A stretch of DNA of 64,000 nucleotides from Puccinia triticina (GCF_026914185.1 NC_070562.1:4650001-4714000), one strand, 5' to 3'; shown: positions 34,275 through 45,727, numbered from the stretch's first letter. Numbers and translations are program-made. Notes: generated by a model not told the origin, from the sequence alone.

Positions 34275-36163
34275 TCATGATTTCGAAGTTGTTGCTGCAG
34301 GCGCACTCTTATTTTTTTTACGTTTGAGGTAGTTTTCCATTTCCAAGACGTCCCGATTGAGGCGGTCTTTATCCGACAAGACTTTGTCAACGCCGTCGGA
34401 CTTGTTCTTCTGCTTCTTTGCCTTCCGTTTCTCTTCTTTCTCCTGGAATGCGTCGGCGGCCAGGATGGATCGGATGTCGGCAGATCCGGAGAGGCCTTCC
34501 AGCTTGGTCGGGCGGGGCGGAGGAGCCTGGTCGGGCGGTGGAGCCTCTCCAGGCAAGCGATACCTCGCCTCCGGATCCTCCTCCGGGTCCTCGATCTCCA
34601 TCGTCTTCCGCCGAGCGTCATGTGCTCGGCAGACACTCTGCTCGATGGGTTTCGGTTTTACTGGATCATCCGGCTCAGATTCATCGTCGTCATCTTCGAA
34701 GTACGTCTTTCGCTTCTTCGGGCCCGATGAGTCCAAGCCAGCGTCCCGCGGCACATCGGCTTGCACCTTCCGGTCTCTATCCCGCTCATCGTCTGAGCTA
34801 TCATCGTCCAAACCTTTGTACTCTCCCGCGTCTCCGAAAATATCAAAATCTTCGTCTTCGATCGGCTCGTTCTTTTTATCAATTTCCTTGGGCTGAACAT
34901 TTGTGTCGGGTAAGGTGACGACGGGAGCTGTGTTGTTTGATGGTTCAACAGGTTTCTTTGCAGTTTGTGGTGACGAGTCCTCATGACCATCGATCGCAGG
35001 CGTTTCCGCTGCGGTAGATGTGTCCTTCGACCCACCTGTTGATTGGGATTTGTCGTTCAACGGGTGTGATACGAGTGATGGTGGCGTTGGCTCGACAGCT
35101 TGCTCTGCCTTGATCGCTTTCTTTTTCTTCTTCTCGGCTTTCCGTCGTTTGCGCTCCTTGCGTTCTTCATCCTGATTTTTGTCTTGGACGCTGGTGAAAC
35201 CTATCGGCTTGAACTTCCCAGCCGCTTTAAGCTTTTCGACGACGACCAAGTCGGCAGGGGTTCGGGCGGCTTTGAGTTGTTCTAAGAGTTCATCCCGGTG
35301 CTTCTTTTTGGCTGCTTTCGAGCTCGTGCTCGGCAGAGCAATCTCTTCAGATGGTGCTTTGTTGGCATTCTGCTGGTATGCGATTTCCAAGTCATCGTCG
35401 GTAACTTGACCGAGTTTGCCGCCCTCTGACAGCTCAGCCTTTCTTCTTTCCAATAGGGCGTGATCCAGGCCCTTGACGAGAATAGTGTGTCGTTCATCTC
35501 CTCCCTTGTGAAAAGAAAAGCTTTGATTGAGTATCAGATTAGATGGGAAACGCATGCTAACATGATCAGTGGTTCTTGCTTACGAGATACTTGGTCTGTT
35601 GCTCTAGTACATCTTTGTCCATTTGGCTTCCAGCCGCTGCCACCCGGGCTTGAAAGTTCTGCGATTTCAAGGATGTGGAGATTGTTGATGATTAACTCTC
35701 AGTTCTAGCATCGCAGAGTTGAGTGAATGATGGGTAGTAACCTCGAGTAAATGTTCAGCCTCAGCAAAGTCGCCATCCAGACCTTGACGCCGTTCGGATG
35801 CTCGATCTCGATATCCACCGTGTGACGAGCGATCTGAGCCTTTGACGGTGCCATCTGCAGGTTCCTTGGGTTTGGATTTCCGTGGCTTGAGGGAAGTGGA
35901 TGGTACTGGTTTGTAGGTCGATCCAGAGCTATGAGTTGTAGAGAGTAATGAATTGAAGATTAGCGGTGCTTTGATTGGTTTCCTGAAGTACAGCTGTACG
36001 CAAAGGAAGTCAAAGAGAGATAATCAACGGACGGTTGTGATGGATTTGTGGATCTGTTGGTGCTACCGCCGCCAAGGACCAGGCGGCCGTTGGGCCGTGA
36101 GTGCTGAGTTGATTGCGAAGGGTTTGTTGTGCTGAGAAGAGCCCGGAATGCGTCTTGGTCCAT
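34275..36163 (-). CDS. RED/IK-like spliceosomal protein, host gene
   Basis: Four exons: 36163-36033, 35928-35742, 35658-35584, 35504-34275 (stop TGA). All phases agree and give 540 residues, near the 557 of human RED (IK). Introns are 104, 83 and 79 nt. Key RED_N signatures cross the exon joins: GGYRDRASERRQG (exon 2), NFQARVAAAG...EQQTKYL (exon 3) and GGDERHTILVKGLDHALLER (exon 4), then acidic, Lys-rich and Asp/Glu blocks (NLS-like KKKKKAIK; FDIFGDAGEYKG) and a coiled Lys-rich C-terminus. RED works with SMU1 in the precatalytic spliceosome and in alternative splicing in the nucleus. No stop or frameshift is seen, unlike everything around it. The first donor (CC|GTCCGT) is weak; the exon 1 join is the least certain. 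Confidence 0.88.
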
Positions 36164-36500
36164 CCTGGACTGCCTGTTTTTCTGTCAAGAATGTTGTGCT
36201 GGATGGCTTGGGCAGTTGTTGGCGTCGGAAGTGTTGCTACGTTGGGTGTGCGCTTGACTTGGCGCTATGCCGCGGTCGTGCACCGGTCGGGCATCACCTG
36301 ATCTGTGCAATCAGGCGGCCCGACGTCATACAAGGGTCTAGCTCGACACTTCACCGGCTCAAACACCTCTTCATGAAATATCCAGTCCCCCAGCAAGATC
36401 CCCCATTTCTCTCCACTCAGATCACCACAGCAGCCAAGAACTCGCCTGCATCCCTCCAACTACCCAGCCACAAATATGTCTCCGCATCAACATTGACATG
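36164..36500. other. RED upstream region; possible start of a divergent gene
   Basis: Shared upstream space of RED. On the plus strand an ATG at 36374 opens MKYPVPQQDPPFLSTQITTA and stays open until the MITE at 36501. It could be the start of a divergently read gene cut by MITEs, but nothing recognisable follows on the far side. Confidence 0.25.
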
Positions 36501-36661
36501 TATGGTATTCAAAATTGCATAAGATTTTTTTACATAAAATCATAAACTGCAATTTTGGCTGGGAGATGTCACTTTAAGTTTTATGCACACTGACATCTCC
36601 CAGCCAAAATGGGCTTTATGGTTTTATGTAAACAGTGGCATATGCAATTTTGAATACCATA
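36501..36661. mobile_element. MITE with long TIRs, about 160 bp
   Basis: Ends TATGGTATTCAAAATTGCAT and its inverse, with a second inverted block inside (GGCTGGGAGATGTCA / TGACATCTCCCAGCC). It resembles the element at 48070-48266 (both carry GCATAAAATCATAA-type blocks). A TA target is possible; a longer duplication is not seen. Confidence 0.8.
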
Positions 36662-36685
36662 ATCCTACCATTTGTTTGCCCCACT

Positions 36686-37084
36686 CAACGGTGGGTAGTT
36701 ATTGCTACAGTAACGCGTAACGTAACGATAACGTAACATTTTTTGGCCGTTATTGTTATTGTTACCAGTAACGGCAGTGCAATATTAATATCACACCAAG
36801 AGTTTTTTTTTCGCGACAGCTGTTACTATATCTGAGCGTGTAGCAACAGATATCGGGCAAGATAACAAGCAATAAAAGGCCAAAATAGGGCCAATTTGGC
36901 CTTTTATTGCTCAATAATGTGTTACTTTACTGGTAACGGCCTCAAAAAAAGAGGCCCGTTACGTTACGCGTGATGCCGCTGTTTGCGCGTTACTGCTAAC
37001 AATAACGGCGCAGAAAGTAACGGCGGGTAGTTACTTTACAAAAATCCTGCAGATATTGTAAAGTAAAGTAACTACCCACTGTTG
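36686..37084. mobile_element. hAT-related MITE 2, 7-bp target duplication
   Basis: CAACGGTGGGTAGTTA...TAACTACCCACTGTTG, flanked by CCCCACT (36679-36685 and 37085-37091). 399 bp of TAACG-type pentamers. Confidence 0.92.
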
Positions 37085-37091
37085 CCCCACT

Positions 37092-37676
37092 CCAGCCATC
37101 ACTCGGAGCAGCCGTGTTGGAATTTTGTTAACTTCCTCTTACTTTCACCTCTAAAGCCAGTTTCATATCCTTCTCAAGCATTGTCAGTACAGATTTTATC
37201 ATACCATTTAGTCTTGAAACCATGAGTAGTAGATAACATTTTGTCATACATGTGTCAAGCATATACTTGAAACTTGTTCTGTGTTCATCTATTTTTATTT
37301 TTTCTTCCAACCACATGCTGGCCGCTTGTTATTAATCTTTTTAAAACCCAGCATACAACAAGCAATTAACTAATCATTGGTTCTCTCCTTCATTTTCTGC
37401 GCCACAATTGAACCGCATCCGATGAGAATTCCATCTCACTGCCCCTCTCCTTAGTCTTTTGAGACTCACTCTCATTTCTTGCTGCCCTTTCTGTCCATCA
37501 AGAGTCTAATTTTTAACACATGGCTGGGCTGGAAGGGCACAATTTCATCAGGCATCAACATATCAATGTAGAAGGTTTTTTAATAGGATTATATGTTGAT
37601 GATGATGATTGCCGGTAGGGTTGATAATTGGGCTGGGCCGGCCCATGAGCAACCTGCGCCAACAGCTCTGGGCTTG
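37092..37676. other. no gene seen
   Basis: AT-rich intergenic sequence. A GGGCCGGCCC palindrome near 37636-37645 recurs inverted near 38050. Confidence 0.4.
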
Positions 37677-37683
37677 GTTAAGG

Positions 37684-38012
37684 CAACAATGCATCTATTA
37701 CGCTAAATGTAATTAGCGCCGCTAAAACTAAATTGTAACACTTGTTGCTAATAATCTGGGGCTGTAATTTTTAGCGTAATACCAACCCGCTAAAAACCGC
37801 TAACGCTAAATTACAGCTAAATTACAGCTAATTAGCGGCTTGCTACGCTAAATTAGCTGTAATTCGTAGCGAAAATTGCACTTTTTTGCCCAATCTGAGT
37901 TAGCTGTAATTGTAATAGTCCGCCCGCTACAATTTAGTTTAGCGTAGCGGCGCTAAAAAACCGCTAAATTAGGGTATTACACGCTAACCGTAGCGTAATA
38001 GATGCATCGTTG
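37684..38012. mobile_element. hAT-related MITE 5, 7-bp target duplication
   Basis: CAACAATGCATCTATTACG...CGTAATAGATGCATCGTTG, flanked by GTTAAGG (37677-37683 and 38013-38019). 329 bp. The interior is built on GCTAAA/TTTAGC words rather than TAACG, so it is a separate subfamily with the same ends and duplication length. Confidence 0.92.
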
Positions 38013-38019
38013 GTTAAGG

Positions 38020-38512
38020 CACCTTTTTTTTTGTCTCCGATGCTCCAATGGGCCGGCCCCATGGGCACCTGAGGTTGAATAGTGGGTCTTGGGCAGCCCA
38101 TCACGGCCCAAAGTACACTTGCTGTATTGGCTCTTGAGTGGCATTGAGTGTGCCTGGCAACCTGGTCTCATCAAGTCAGCACAAATCTCCTCAACACTAG
38201 CCTTGAAAGGTAAATGGATCAAACTTGCTCTCTGGTATACCTCCGGCCAGGAAGATTACAGTAGGCTCCAATGGTTATCTTACCCATAAGCCTTCCCACC
38301 CCAGACAGATCTGAAAACTACTCACTTGTTTGGGATAAACTTTGGCTGCTGTTGTCTTCCTTTCCATTCTGATCATCTTCTCTACTTCCCATCCTCTTAT
38401 CTCTGCTGGCTTCTTCTTTAACCTAAAAAACAATAGCCGGACTCAGCAACTCAATCTGTTTTGCAATTGACTTGCCTGATTCACGCAATAATGCCCAAGA
38501 GAAGTGGATATC
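38020..38512. other. no gene seen
   Basis: Left flank of G2; mixed composition, no credible frame. Confidence 0.4.
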
Positions 38513-38517
38513 CAAGG

Positions 38518-39432
38518 TGTAAGCCTCGGTGATACCAAGAGAAGCTCTCTTCTAGCTACACAGGGTGATGATATATAATTTTAAGGGTTTTTTTAAGGAG
38601 TTGTTTTGTTTATTTATTTCAAAGAAATAAATATAAAGGAAAAAAAAGAGGGGCCCGACGTATCGGGGGTGGTTTGATCCCTCTGAGATAGGTGGCTGGG
38701 GCCTGATAACAGGTTTGGTTTTGTTCCCAGACTTACAGATAGAAGAAATGAGGCGATAAAGTGAAAGGTTATTACTTACTATTGGTAACCAATCACTTAT
38801 CGCGACGATCTTCGAGTATAAGGACGAGGACAAAGGCTTTTAGACGAAAGTTCTACTGAGAACTGTATTGATCGATTTCGGAGTCGAGTCGATAGAGTGG
38901 TCAGTGGATTGTTTGGTGTGTCTAAGCTGAAGAGAAAAAGAAGTGGGATAACTGACCTCTTTATATATCCTAATGGTATCCAAGTTTGATGGGGAAGTCT
39001 CTTCGAAGACTACGGACTGGGGCGGCAACTATCGCTCGATGATCATTCGTCTTGCAATGGGGCTGTCGATATCCGTCGGTTTATCTTTCCTCGTGTTCTA
39101 TTGGGGCGCTAGATTAACGGCGTCAATCAGTTTGATGTCGGATTGGGTCTTAGTTGTCAAGAAGATCTTATTGAGGATATATCTCCTATTCCCCAAAGTT
39201 ACCGGACATTGACACATGTCACGGGAGTATCTTTGACATGTATAACTTGCTCACCCGGGTGTACTTTATACTTCACCTGGAGTATATTACCAATATTATC
39301 TATTTTTAAAGATAACTATCAATATTAAATTATATGTACAATATATTTTTATGTATTTATTATATTTTTATATTATATGTGACAGATTACATAGACATCT
39401 GTCACACAAAAAATGTGAAATATTATTTATAA
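38518..39432 (-). repeat. G2 3' LTR, left part
   Basis: 915 bp up to the Helitron C insertion point after A 39432; the last 49 bp are at 45728-45776. Together 964 bp against 962 bp for the 5' LTR. Confidence 0.94.
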
Positions 39433-39433
39433 T

Positions 39434-40618
39434 CCAAGTTTCTTAAATCCACACAAATGTGGAAACCTAGATCTAAGTTTTGGCGTATTTTGGATTTAGA
39501 AATTACAAAACAGAAGAGTACACAATTTAGATAATACACACAGCTGTTGAAAATATCCCCAAAGACCCAAAGGCCCTATGGATGACCCTCCAGCTGTGCA
39601 AGAGCAACAAGCAAAAAAGGGCCGGTTGTGAAAGACTCTGTGAAAGAGCTGTCAAGGAGGGGCCTAATCAAGCAACTAGGGGGCTTCCAGGGAGGGGGCG
39701 GACGAAACCGGAACCCCTGAGGGACACTTCTGCTTGACATGGTTCCCTCCTTATATATGCTTGACATGGTATATATGCTTGACATGGACACTTCTGCTTG
39801 ACATGGTTCCCTCCTTATATACCCACTCAATCTTGCCACTGGGTACAATCCAGCCGCACTTCTTGCCATGGCTATGCCTTTGCCAGCTCAATTCAACAGT
39901 ACAGATAAAACCAGCCCTGCACCGTCTCCACCGCCTCGGAGTTGCCTTGTTGAACTTCACTTGCATCCCGGCGAGACAAAGAAGGCCCTGCCCAAGAGAA
40001 TCTTCTCACCCCCAAATCAAAATTTTCAATGTTGCCCAGGCCACACCTCTACACCGCGACACCGCTGCCACACGCCCCCGTTTCCACGTTAAATACACGC
40101 CTCATCGCTGCCGCCCCGCCGTCTCCCTCGCCAAGCTTCCACCCTTTCTGGCCAAACAGCGGTCAGGGATGTGACGATAAAGTGATGCTCAAAATGACCC
40201 CACACACCCACTATGCAACCAGGAGAATCAAACGATCCGGGAGCTTCTGGCGGAGGGAGTTCACCGTTTTTGCTGCAGCCAACAAAAAGTGACCCTTGCC
40301 AGTAGTGAGACTGAGGTCATTCACTGTCCGTATGAGTCCGGCCGTACGGCCAATTACTCGGGCACTTTTGTGACACATTCGCCGCACAATTTTGTTGACC
40401 TGCCAGACTTGTTAAAGGCTGCGAATAGCCAAAACAAATCCTGCCATTACTGTGACCCTGTCTAGCAGGGACCTGAGCACCCTTGTCTCTAGCTCTAAGC
40501 TTCATAACTGGACGGCCTCAGATGCCCCAACCCATCAAATCCATGACCAAAAGACAAAAAATAGTCGGCGCGGTCAAAACGGCGGCTGAACGTACCACTC
40601 ATTGAGATCCCCCCCCCC
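39434..40618 (+). other. Helitron C 5' part with one possible captured exon
   Basis: About 39590-39720 resembles the 5' module of Helitrons A and B. Short TTGACATGG repeats lie at 39733-39806 with TATATA words. A 62-codon open stretch at 40280-40465 (QQKVTLASSETEVIHCPYES ... CHYCDPV, stop TAG) looks protein-like but matches nothing I recognise. It overlaps the palindrome CCCTGTCTAGCAGGG, which also occurs in Helitron B near 55004. Confidence 0.35.
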
Positions 40619-41700
40619 CCGACACCCACTCCTTTCATTGACTCTCCTCTTGATGGCCAGATGTACTGGCCATCAAGGAGAGTATGTACTTCTTTTGCTG
40701 AACGCTCTGTTCCAGTCATTGAGGGGAGTACACTCCCCTCAATACCGGAACAATCCAGTTCTCAATGAACGCTCTGTTCCGGTCATCAAGAGGAGTACAC
40801 TCCTCTCAATGACCGGAACGATGCGGCCATTGAGGGGAGTACACTCCTCTCGATTACTGGAACAATCCAGTATTCGAGGGGAGTACACTCTTTTTGATGA
40901 CCGGAAAAATCCGGTTCTCAATGAACGCTCTGTTCCGGTCATGAAGGGGAGTACCCTCCTCTCGATGACCGGAACAATGCAGCCATCAAGGGGAGTACAC
41001 TCCTCTCGATGACTGGAACAATCCAGTCTTTGAGGGGAGTACACTCCTCTCGATGACTGGAACAATCCAGTCTTTGAGGGGAGTACACTCCTCTCGATGA
41101 CTGGAACAATCCAGTCTTTGAGGGGAGTACACTCCTCTCGATGACTGGAACAATCCAGTCTTTGAGGGGAGTACACTCCTCTCGATGACTGGAACAATCC
41201 AGTCTTCGAGGGGAGTACACTCCTCTCAATGACTGGAACAATCCAGTCTTCGAGGGGAGTACACTCCTCTCGATGACCGGAACAATGCGGCCATCAAGGT
41301 GAGTACACCTCGATGACTGGAACAATCCAGTTTTCAAGGGGAGTACACTCCTCTCGATGACTGGAACAATCCAGTCTTTGAGGGGAGTACACTCCTCTCG
41401 ATGACCGGAACAATCCAGTCTTCGAGGGGAGTACACTCCTCTCAATGACCGGAACAATGCGGCCATTGAGGTGAGTACACTCCTCTCAATGACCGGAACA
41501 ATCCAGTCTTTGAGGGGAGTGAACTCCTCTCAATGACCGGAACAATGCGGCCATCAAGGGGAGTACACTCCTCTCAATGACAGGAACAATCCACAGTCAT
41601 TGAGGGGAGGATGTACTTCTCTTGATGAAAGCTCTGTTCCGGTCATCAAGGGGAGCACACTCCCCTCAATAACCGGAACAGAGCGGCCATCAAGGGGAGT
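40619..41700 (+). repeat. 44-bp hairpin tandem array
   Basis: About 20 units; the regular ones (e.g. 41071, 41115) are 44 bp. Each contains two inverted repeats: CTGGA-ACAA-TCCAG and GAGGGGAGT-AC-ACTCCTCTC (one mismatch). Long open frames through it are by-products of a unit repeated in three frames. The relation to the Helitron A array suggests the array travels with the Helitron. Confidence 0.9.
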
Positions 41701-42927
41701 GCTTACTCCTCCTGATGACCAGAACAAACCAATGTACTCTTGATGACCGGTTTGCTCCGTTCATTGAGAGGAGTAAAAACTGCACCGATGTCCAAAACAA
41801 ATTGGCCATTGAGGTGAGTTTGTACTTCTCTCCATGTCCAGAAGAAACTAGCATGCTCCTCTCAATGCCCGCAACAGAGTGGCCATTTATAACGTGGTGA
41901 GTGGCTGTTACAACTTTCCAGCCAACACAAGAGCTGGTCCATCTTGATAGCAGGCTTGTTTTGGCCATCAAGAGGCAAGTACTGCTCCCCCTTGATGTGA
42001 TGTCTGTTCATTGGGGGAGTGGTTAGGTGTCAAGTGTGATTACTTGTAGTTGATGAAAGTCACTATGGTCATCAAGAAGCTGCATGGTGCAGTCAACATC
42101 AATTACTGTAGTTTTTGCATGCTGTGTGGACCTGCTGTTGTTATTTCCCCTGCAGGCTGTCATCCAAACTTCAAATGGTGCCCTGTTGCACAGGCCTGTT
42201 GCACAGGTACCCAAACTCTTTTCCTGCTTTAAGACCTAAACTCCATGGTACATGGTTATTGGCCCAAAGTCTTGAAGTGAGATCATGTGGTTGCAAGCAT
42301 GACTCTTGCAAACACATGATGATATTTTAAGTTCCTAAAAAGTAACGGTTTATCTATTTCCACTTATTGGATGTTTTTTGTGCTTGTTATAAATCTTTGG
42401 ACTCACGATTTTCTGTATGGTTCAGTTGTGCATGTGTGAGTTTGAAAATTTTCCAGATTTAACACAAAAAATAATGCTGCAAAATGTGTGCTGTGAACGT
42501 GGCAGCCAACAACCTACTTATTCACTTTATGACCTCAGCACCTGAAGCTCTGTCGCTGACCAAGCTAATTTAGCTGGGAAATTGTTGATTTTCCAAAAAC
42601 AACAGACAGCACTCCAGTACATACAAAAACCAGCAGCATTCATAATCACTAGATTTGAACTGTCCTAATAAAAAAAAGAGTGGGACATCTACACCAATGG
42701 CATTAGTGTGTCCTAAAGTAGCAAAATTCTGATCTGACTTTGTAGTGTAGCAAATTTCTGCTTGATCTGTGCTAGCACTACATGAACAGGCCACAAAATA
42801 ACAATAGCTCCCACTAAGCTGTGCTGTAGAGTTATTCAGTGGTTTTTCATCACTAAAGGTGCTTGAGGATACCACAAAGCAGCTTAGAATCTCTAACACT
42901 ACAGACTCACAGGTGGCTATGCTATCA
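41701..42927 (+). other. decayed array edge, then no gene seen
   Basis: Diverged units of the array fade out by about 42060. The rest holds no credible frame up to the solo LTR. Confidence 0.45.
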
Positions 42928-42932
42928 CTAAA

Positions 42933-43904
42933 TGTCAGCCTTAGAGTCATCACAGCTGACCTAAAAGCTGCCTGTTCTACCTTTGTTACATATAAATTAC
43001 TTTATATCTTTTTCATCTTAAGAGATATCCCTGTTTTGACTTCATATTCTGTTTCCTCATGCAATTTTAACTCTAGTTACAACTTACCAATTCATTGTAA
43101 CTATACTCCTTCCCTGAGTTACTGAGTTGTAGCGCCCTTGCGCAGTTGTGACGTGTCAGCGCTACTAGGCGCGCCAAACCACATGTACATATGTAAATTA
43201 CATAAGCAAACTGTGAAAATTTTCGTAGTCAGGATCCCCCTTGCCTGAGGCGGATCCACACTAGACTTCAGCACACCAGAACCACCACCCAGATAACTCC
43301 AGGATCACCACCAAAGAGCCTACTATACTCCCAGTATACCTACCGTCACAGGCGCCTAGGATATTGACAGTAAGTAACCTCTTTCACTGAACCTTGTTTA
43401 TCTCAGAGGTACAACTCTGTGTCTTGCTGGATCTGCCTTTTCTTCTTGCTTTGCTTCCTCCTTGATCACAGGGCTGTCCCTCCAAATCTATAGGCCTTTG
43501 CCTCCATCTTGATCACAGGGCTGTCCCTTCTTATCATCAGGCCTTTGCCTCAAAATCTAGGTTCAGGGCTGTCCCTCAGGTTTCCCATTAAGAACCTTGA
43601 CTGTCCAGAGAGAAGTCTAAAAAACTGTGGCTGGATTAAGACTTATCTAATCCAGATACCCTCCTGAGAGGAAGCTGTAGCGCTTCTTGCACAGATTAGC
43701 AGCACTCTTCTGAAGAGTAGCATTGCCAGTGGACGTGCATTCCCACTAGAATAACCTAGTACTTCTCTTCCTTCTTATCCTGCTTGGTTTCTCTCTCTCT
43801 TTCTCTTTTTTCTTTTATAGTTGTAATTTCTTTATCCCAAGAAATCCAACTATTGCCCCCCCATTTCTTGTGTCCTGCTGTCACTATAGAGACTCAGGCT
43901 CACA
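42933..43904 (+). repeat. solo LTR, family S, copy 3
   Basis: TGTCAGCCTTAGAG...CTCAGGCTCACA, flanks CTAAA exact (42928-42932 and 43905-43909). 972 bp. Confidence 0.92.
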
Positions 43905-43920
43905 CTAAATGCCCCTGTAG

Positions 43921-45468
43921 TCAACGATGGGAGGTTACGCTACCTGTAACGGTAGCGTAACGAAAACGTAACGGAATCCTTGCCGTTATTGTTACCATGA
44001 CGGCGGCAAAGCTTCTGTTGCATTTTCTTTAATTTTCTTCCCTCTCTTCCTAGCCTCGTTACGTTATCCCTCACAATTATAGGAGGATAACCTGCGCAAA
44101 AAAGGGGGGTTTTCCCCCTTTTATAGCATTTTTACCTCTGATAATGCGGTTAACGCGTTATCTCCGTTATTTTTTCGGGTATTGAGGGTGAAAACACCCT
44201 CTGTTACGTTACCCACCTGCCCAAGGAGCAATGTTGCCAGATAACAGTAACGCGTTATCTGGTAACGGTGTAGGACTCCAGGGATGGATGGGTAATCGAA
44301 GTTCCTTTGAGGGGGAAATAAATTGTATGATAGGTTGAAAGGCTATTAAAATCTACGGGTGGTTTGAAAGACCTGCCCCTCTAACAGTACTATGAAAATA
44401 ACCAAGAGTCTTGTAATCAATATTTAAGAAAATGTGGCAGATTCCAAGATAGCTCTTACTTTTATATAGTAATCTCTATCAGACCTAAATATCTAATTCA
44501 ATGTGTTTTTAGACCGGTTATAACTAAGGATAACGTGGTTTGTTATGGTGAAGTTCCTCTACTGTTGTTGATGTTATAATTTGTACTACTACTTCTACTA
44601 CTACTACTACTACTAATATGCTAATAAGGAGAATGGGTTGTTGGTTGGTTGGTTGGTTGTTGGTTGGTTGGTTGGTTGGTTGGTTGGTTGGTTGGTTGTT
44701 GATTGTTGGTTCTACTACTGCACTAACACTCTACTGACTGACTGACTCTACACTACTCAATACTACTACTGCCAAACTACTACTACTAAACTACTACTGT
44801 GACCAAACCTCTGTAGGCTGATGGTGAAAAGAGAAATTATGGGGGGGGAGAAGAGCTCCTTTTATATTGAAGAGTGAGGGATTTTAGCTCCAGGGGAATG
44901 TGTTTGAGGGAATTTAGCTGCAGGGGATCCCAGTTGCACAGCATATGTACACCTGTACTACACAGCCACCCAAACAATGAGGGAATTATGCTGCAGTGAC
45001 ACTATTCGTACACCTTATCTGCCTGCATATATTGCGCTGCCTGATGTCATGCGTTGCTATGTACCCAAGCCACCTTCCATATCCTTCAGAATATGTTGCT
45101 ATGTAACCAAGCCACCTTCCATGCACGCTGCACCCAACTAGAATACTCCTCCTTTCCACGATTTGGGAGTCAAAGCTTCTCTCTGGTCCTCCTTCCTTCC
45201 TCCTCCCTTGTCCTTGTATCCACGTCGTGTATTCTTCCGTCCAATCCGCCGCGGTGACCAAAGGGTGTATGTGTGTAAATGTTGTAACTGTTGTGTAAGA
45301 TTATCTCCTCCTCTTGTAATGGGTTCCACCTGTATGTAACTGTACTATCATAATACCTTTTCATATTTCCTTTTTGGCATTGCAACAGGCACAGCACACC
45401 ACAACGGTGGGAAGTTACGTTACAAAAATCCCTCTGGATATCGTAACGTATGTAACTTCCCATCATTG
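43921..45468. mobile_element. 1.5-kb element with CAAC...GTTG-type ends (MITE 4)
   Basis: Left end (T)CAACGATGGGAGGTTACG and right end GTAACTTCCCATCATTG are inverted repeats; CCTGTAG flanks both (43914-43920 and 45469-45475) if one extra T is counted in the element. The left 350 bp are TAACG-rich, the right end only 60 bp. Between lie unrelated sequence, microsatellites and an LTR-like block (44830-44960). It may be a composite of two insertions. Confidence 0.6.
44584..44704. repeat. CTA and GGTT microsatellites
   Basis: A (CTA)n tract at 44584-44616 and a (GGTT)n tract at 44637-44704. Confidence 0.9.
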
Positions 45469-45727
45469 CCTGTAGCATAGTGTGGTGTAGAGACCCAGTG
45501 GTGATACAATAAAAGATTCCAGATATTTGTGTGTTTGACTAGGAAATAAAATCCAGGTGTATTGTCTTTTTTATTGGATCAAGTACACCCATGTCAAGTT
45601 CTTTTGTATTGGCAAATCAATACAATACCAATAATTGGTCCAATATTTTGTTGTGTTGTGTCAGTTTTACAATTGAGTGTAGCAACTGATCCTAGGATTT
45701 GCAGCGGCGAAGCCGCCTTGGCCTCTA

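Larger units (their letters stand above)
39433..45727 (+). mobile_element. Helitron C, non-autonomous
   Basis: 5' end TCCAAGTTTCTTAAATCC after A; 3' end GCGGCGAAGCCGCCTTGGCC plus TCTAG before T. The hairpin arms GCGGC/GCCGC are perfect. The undisturbed 5' LTR of G2 at 53530-53560 shows the empty site (ATTTATAA|TCATTTGTATAA), proving insertion at A|T with no duplication. Inside are the hairpin array, a solo LTR, a 1.5-kb TAACG element and unassigned sequence. No Rep/helicase frame. Confidence 0.95.

Noticed and set aside
34357..34918. Ser-rich plus-strand frames of about 180 and 166 codons
   Set aside because: Complement of the acidic and Lys-rich RED coding exon.
41071..41250. CRISPR-like regular repeats
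   Set aside because: Units are contiguous without unique spacers and the setting is eukaryotic.
40739..41466. Long minus-strand open frames of repeated peptides (about 150 and 175 codons)
   Set aside because: They run through the 44-bp tandem array and simply repeat its translation in three frames; no start context or other evidence.
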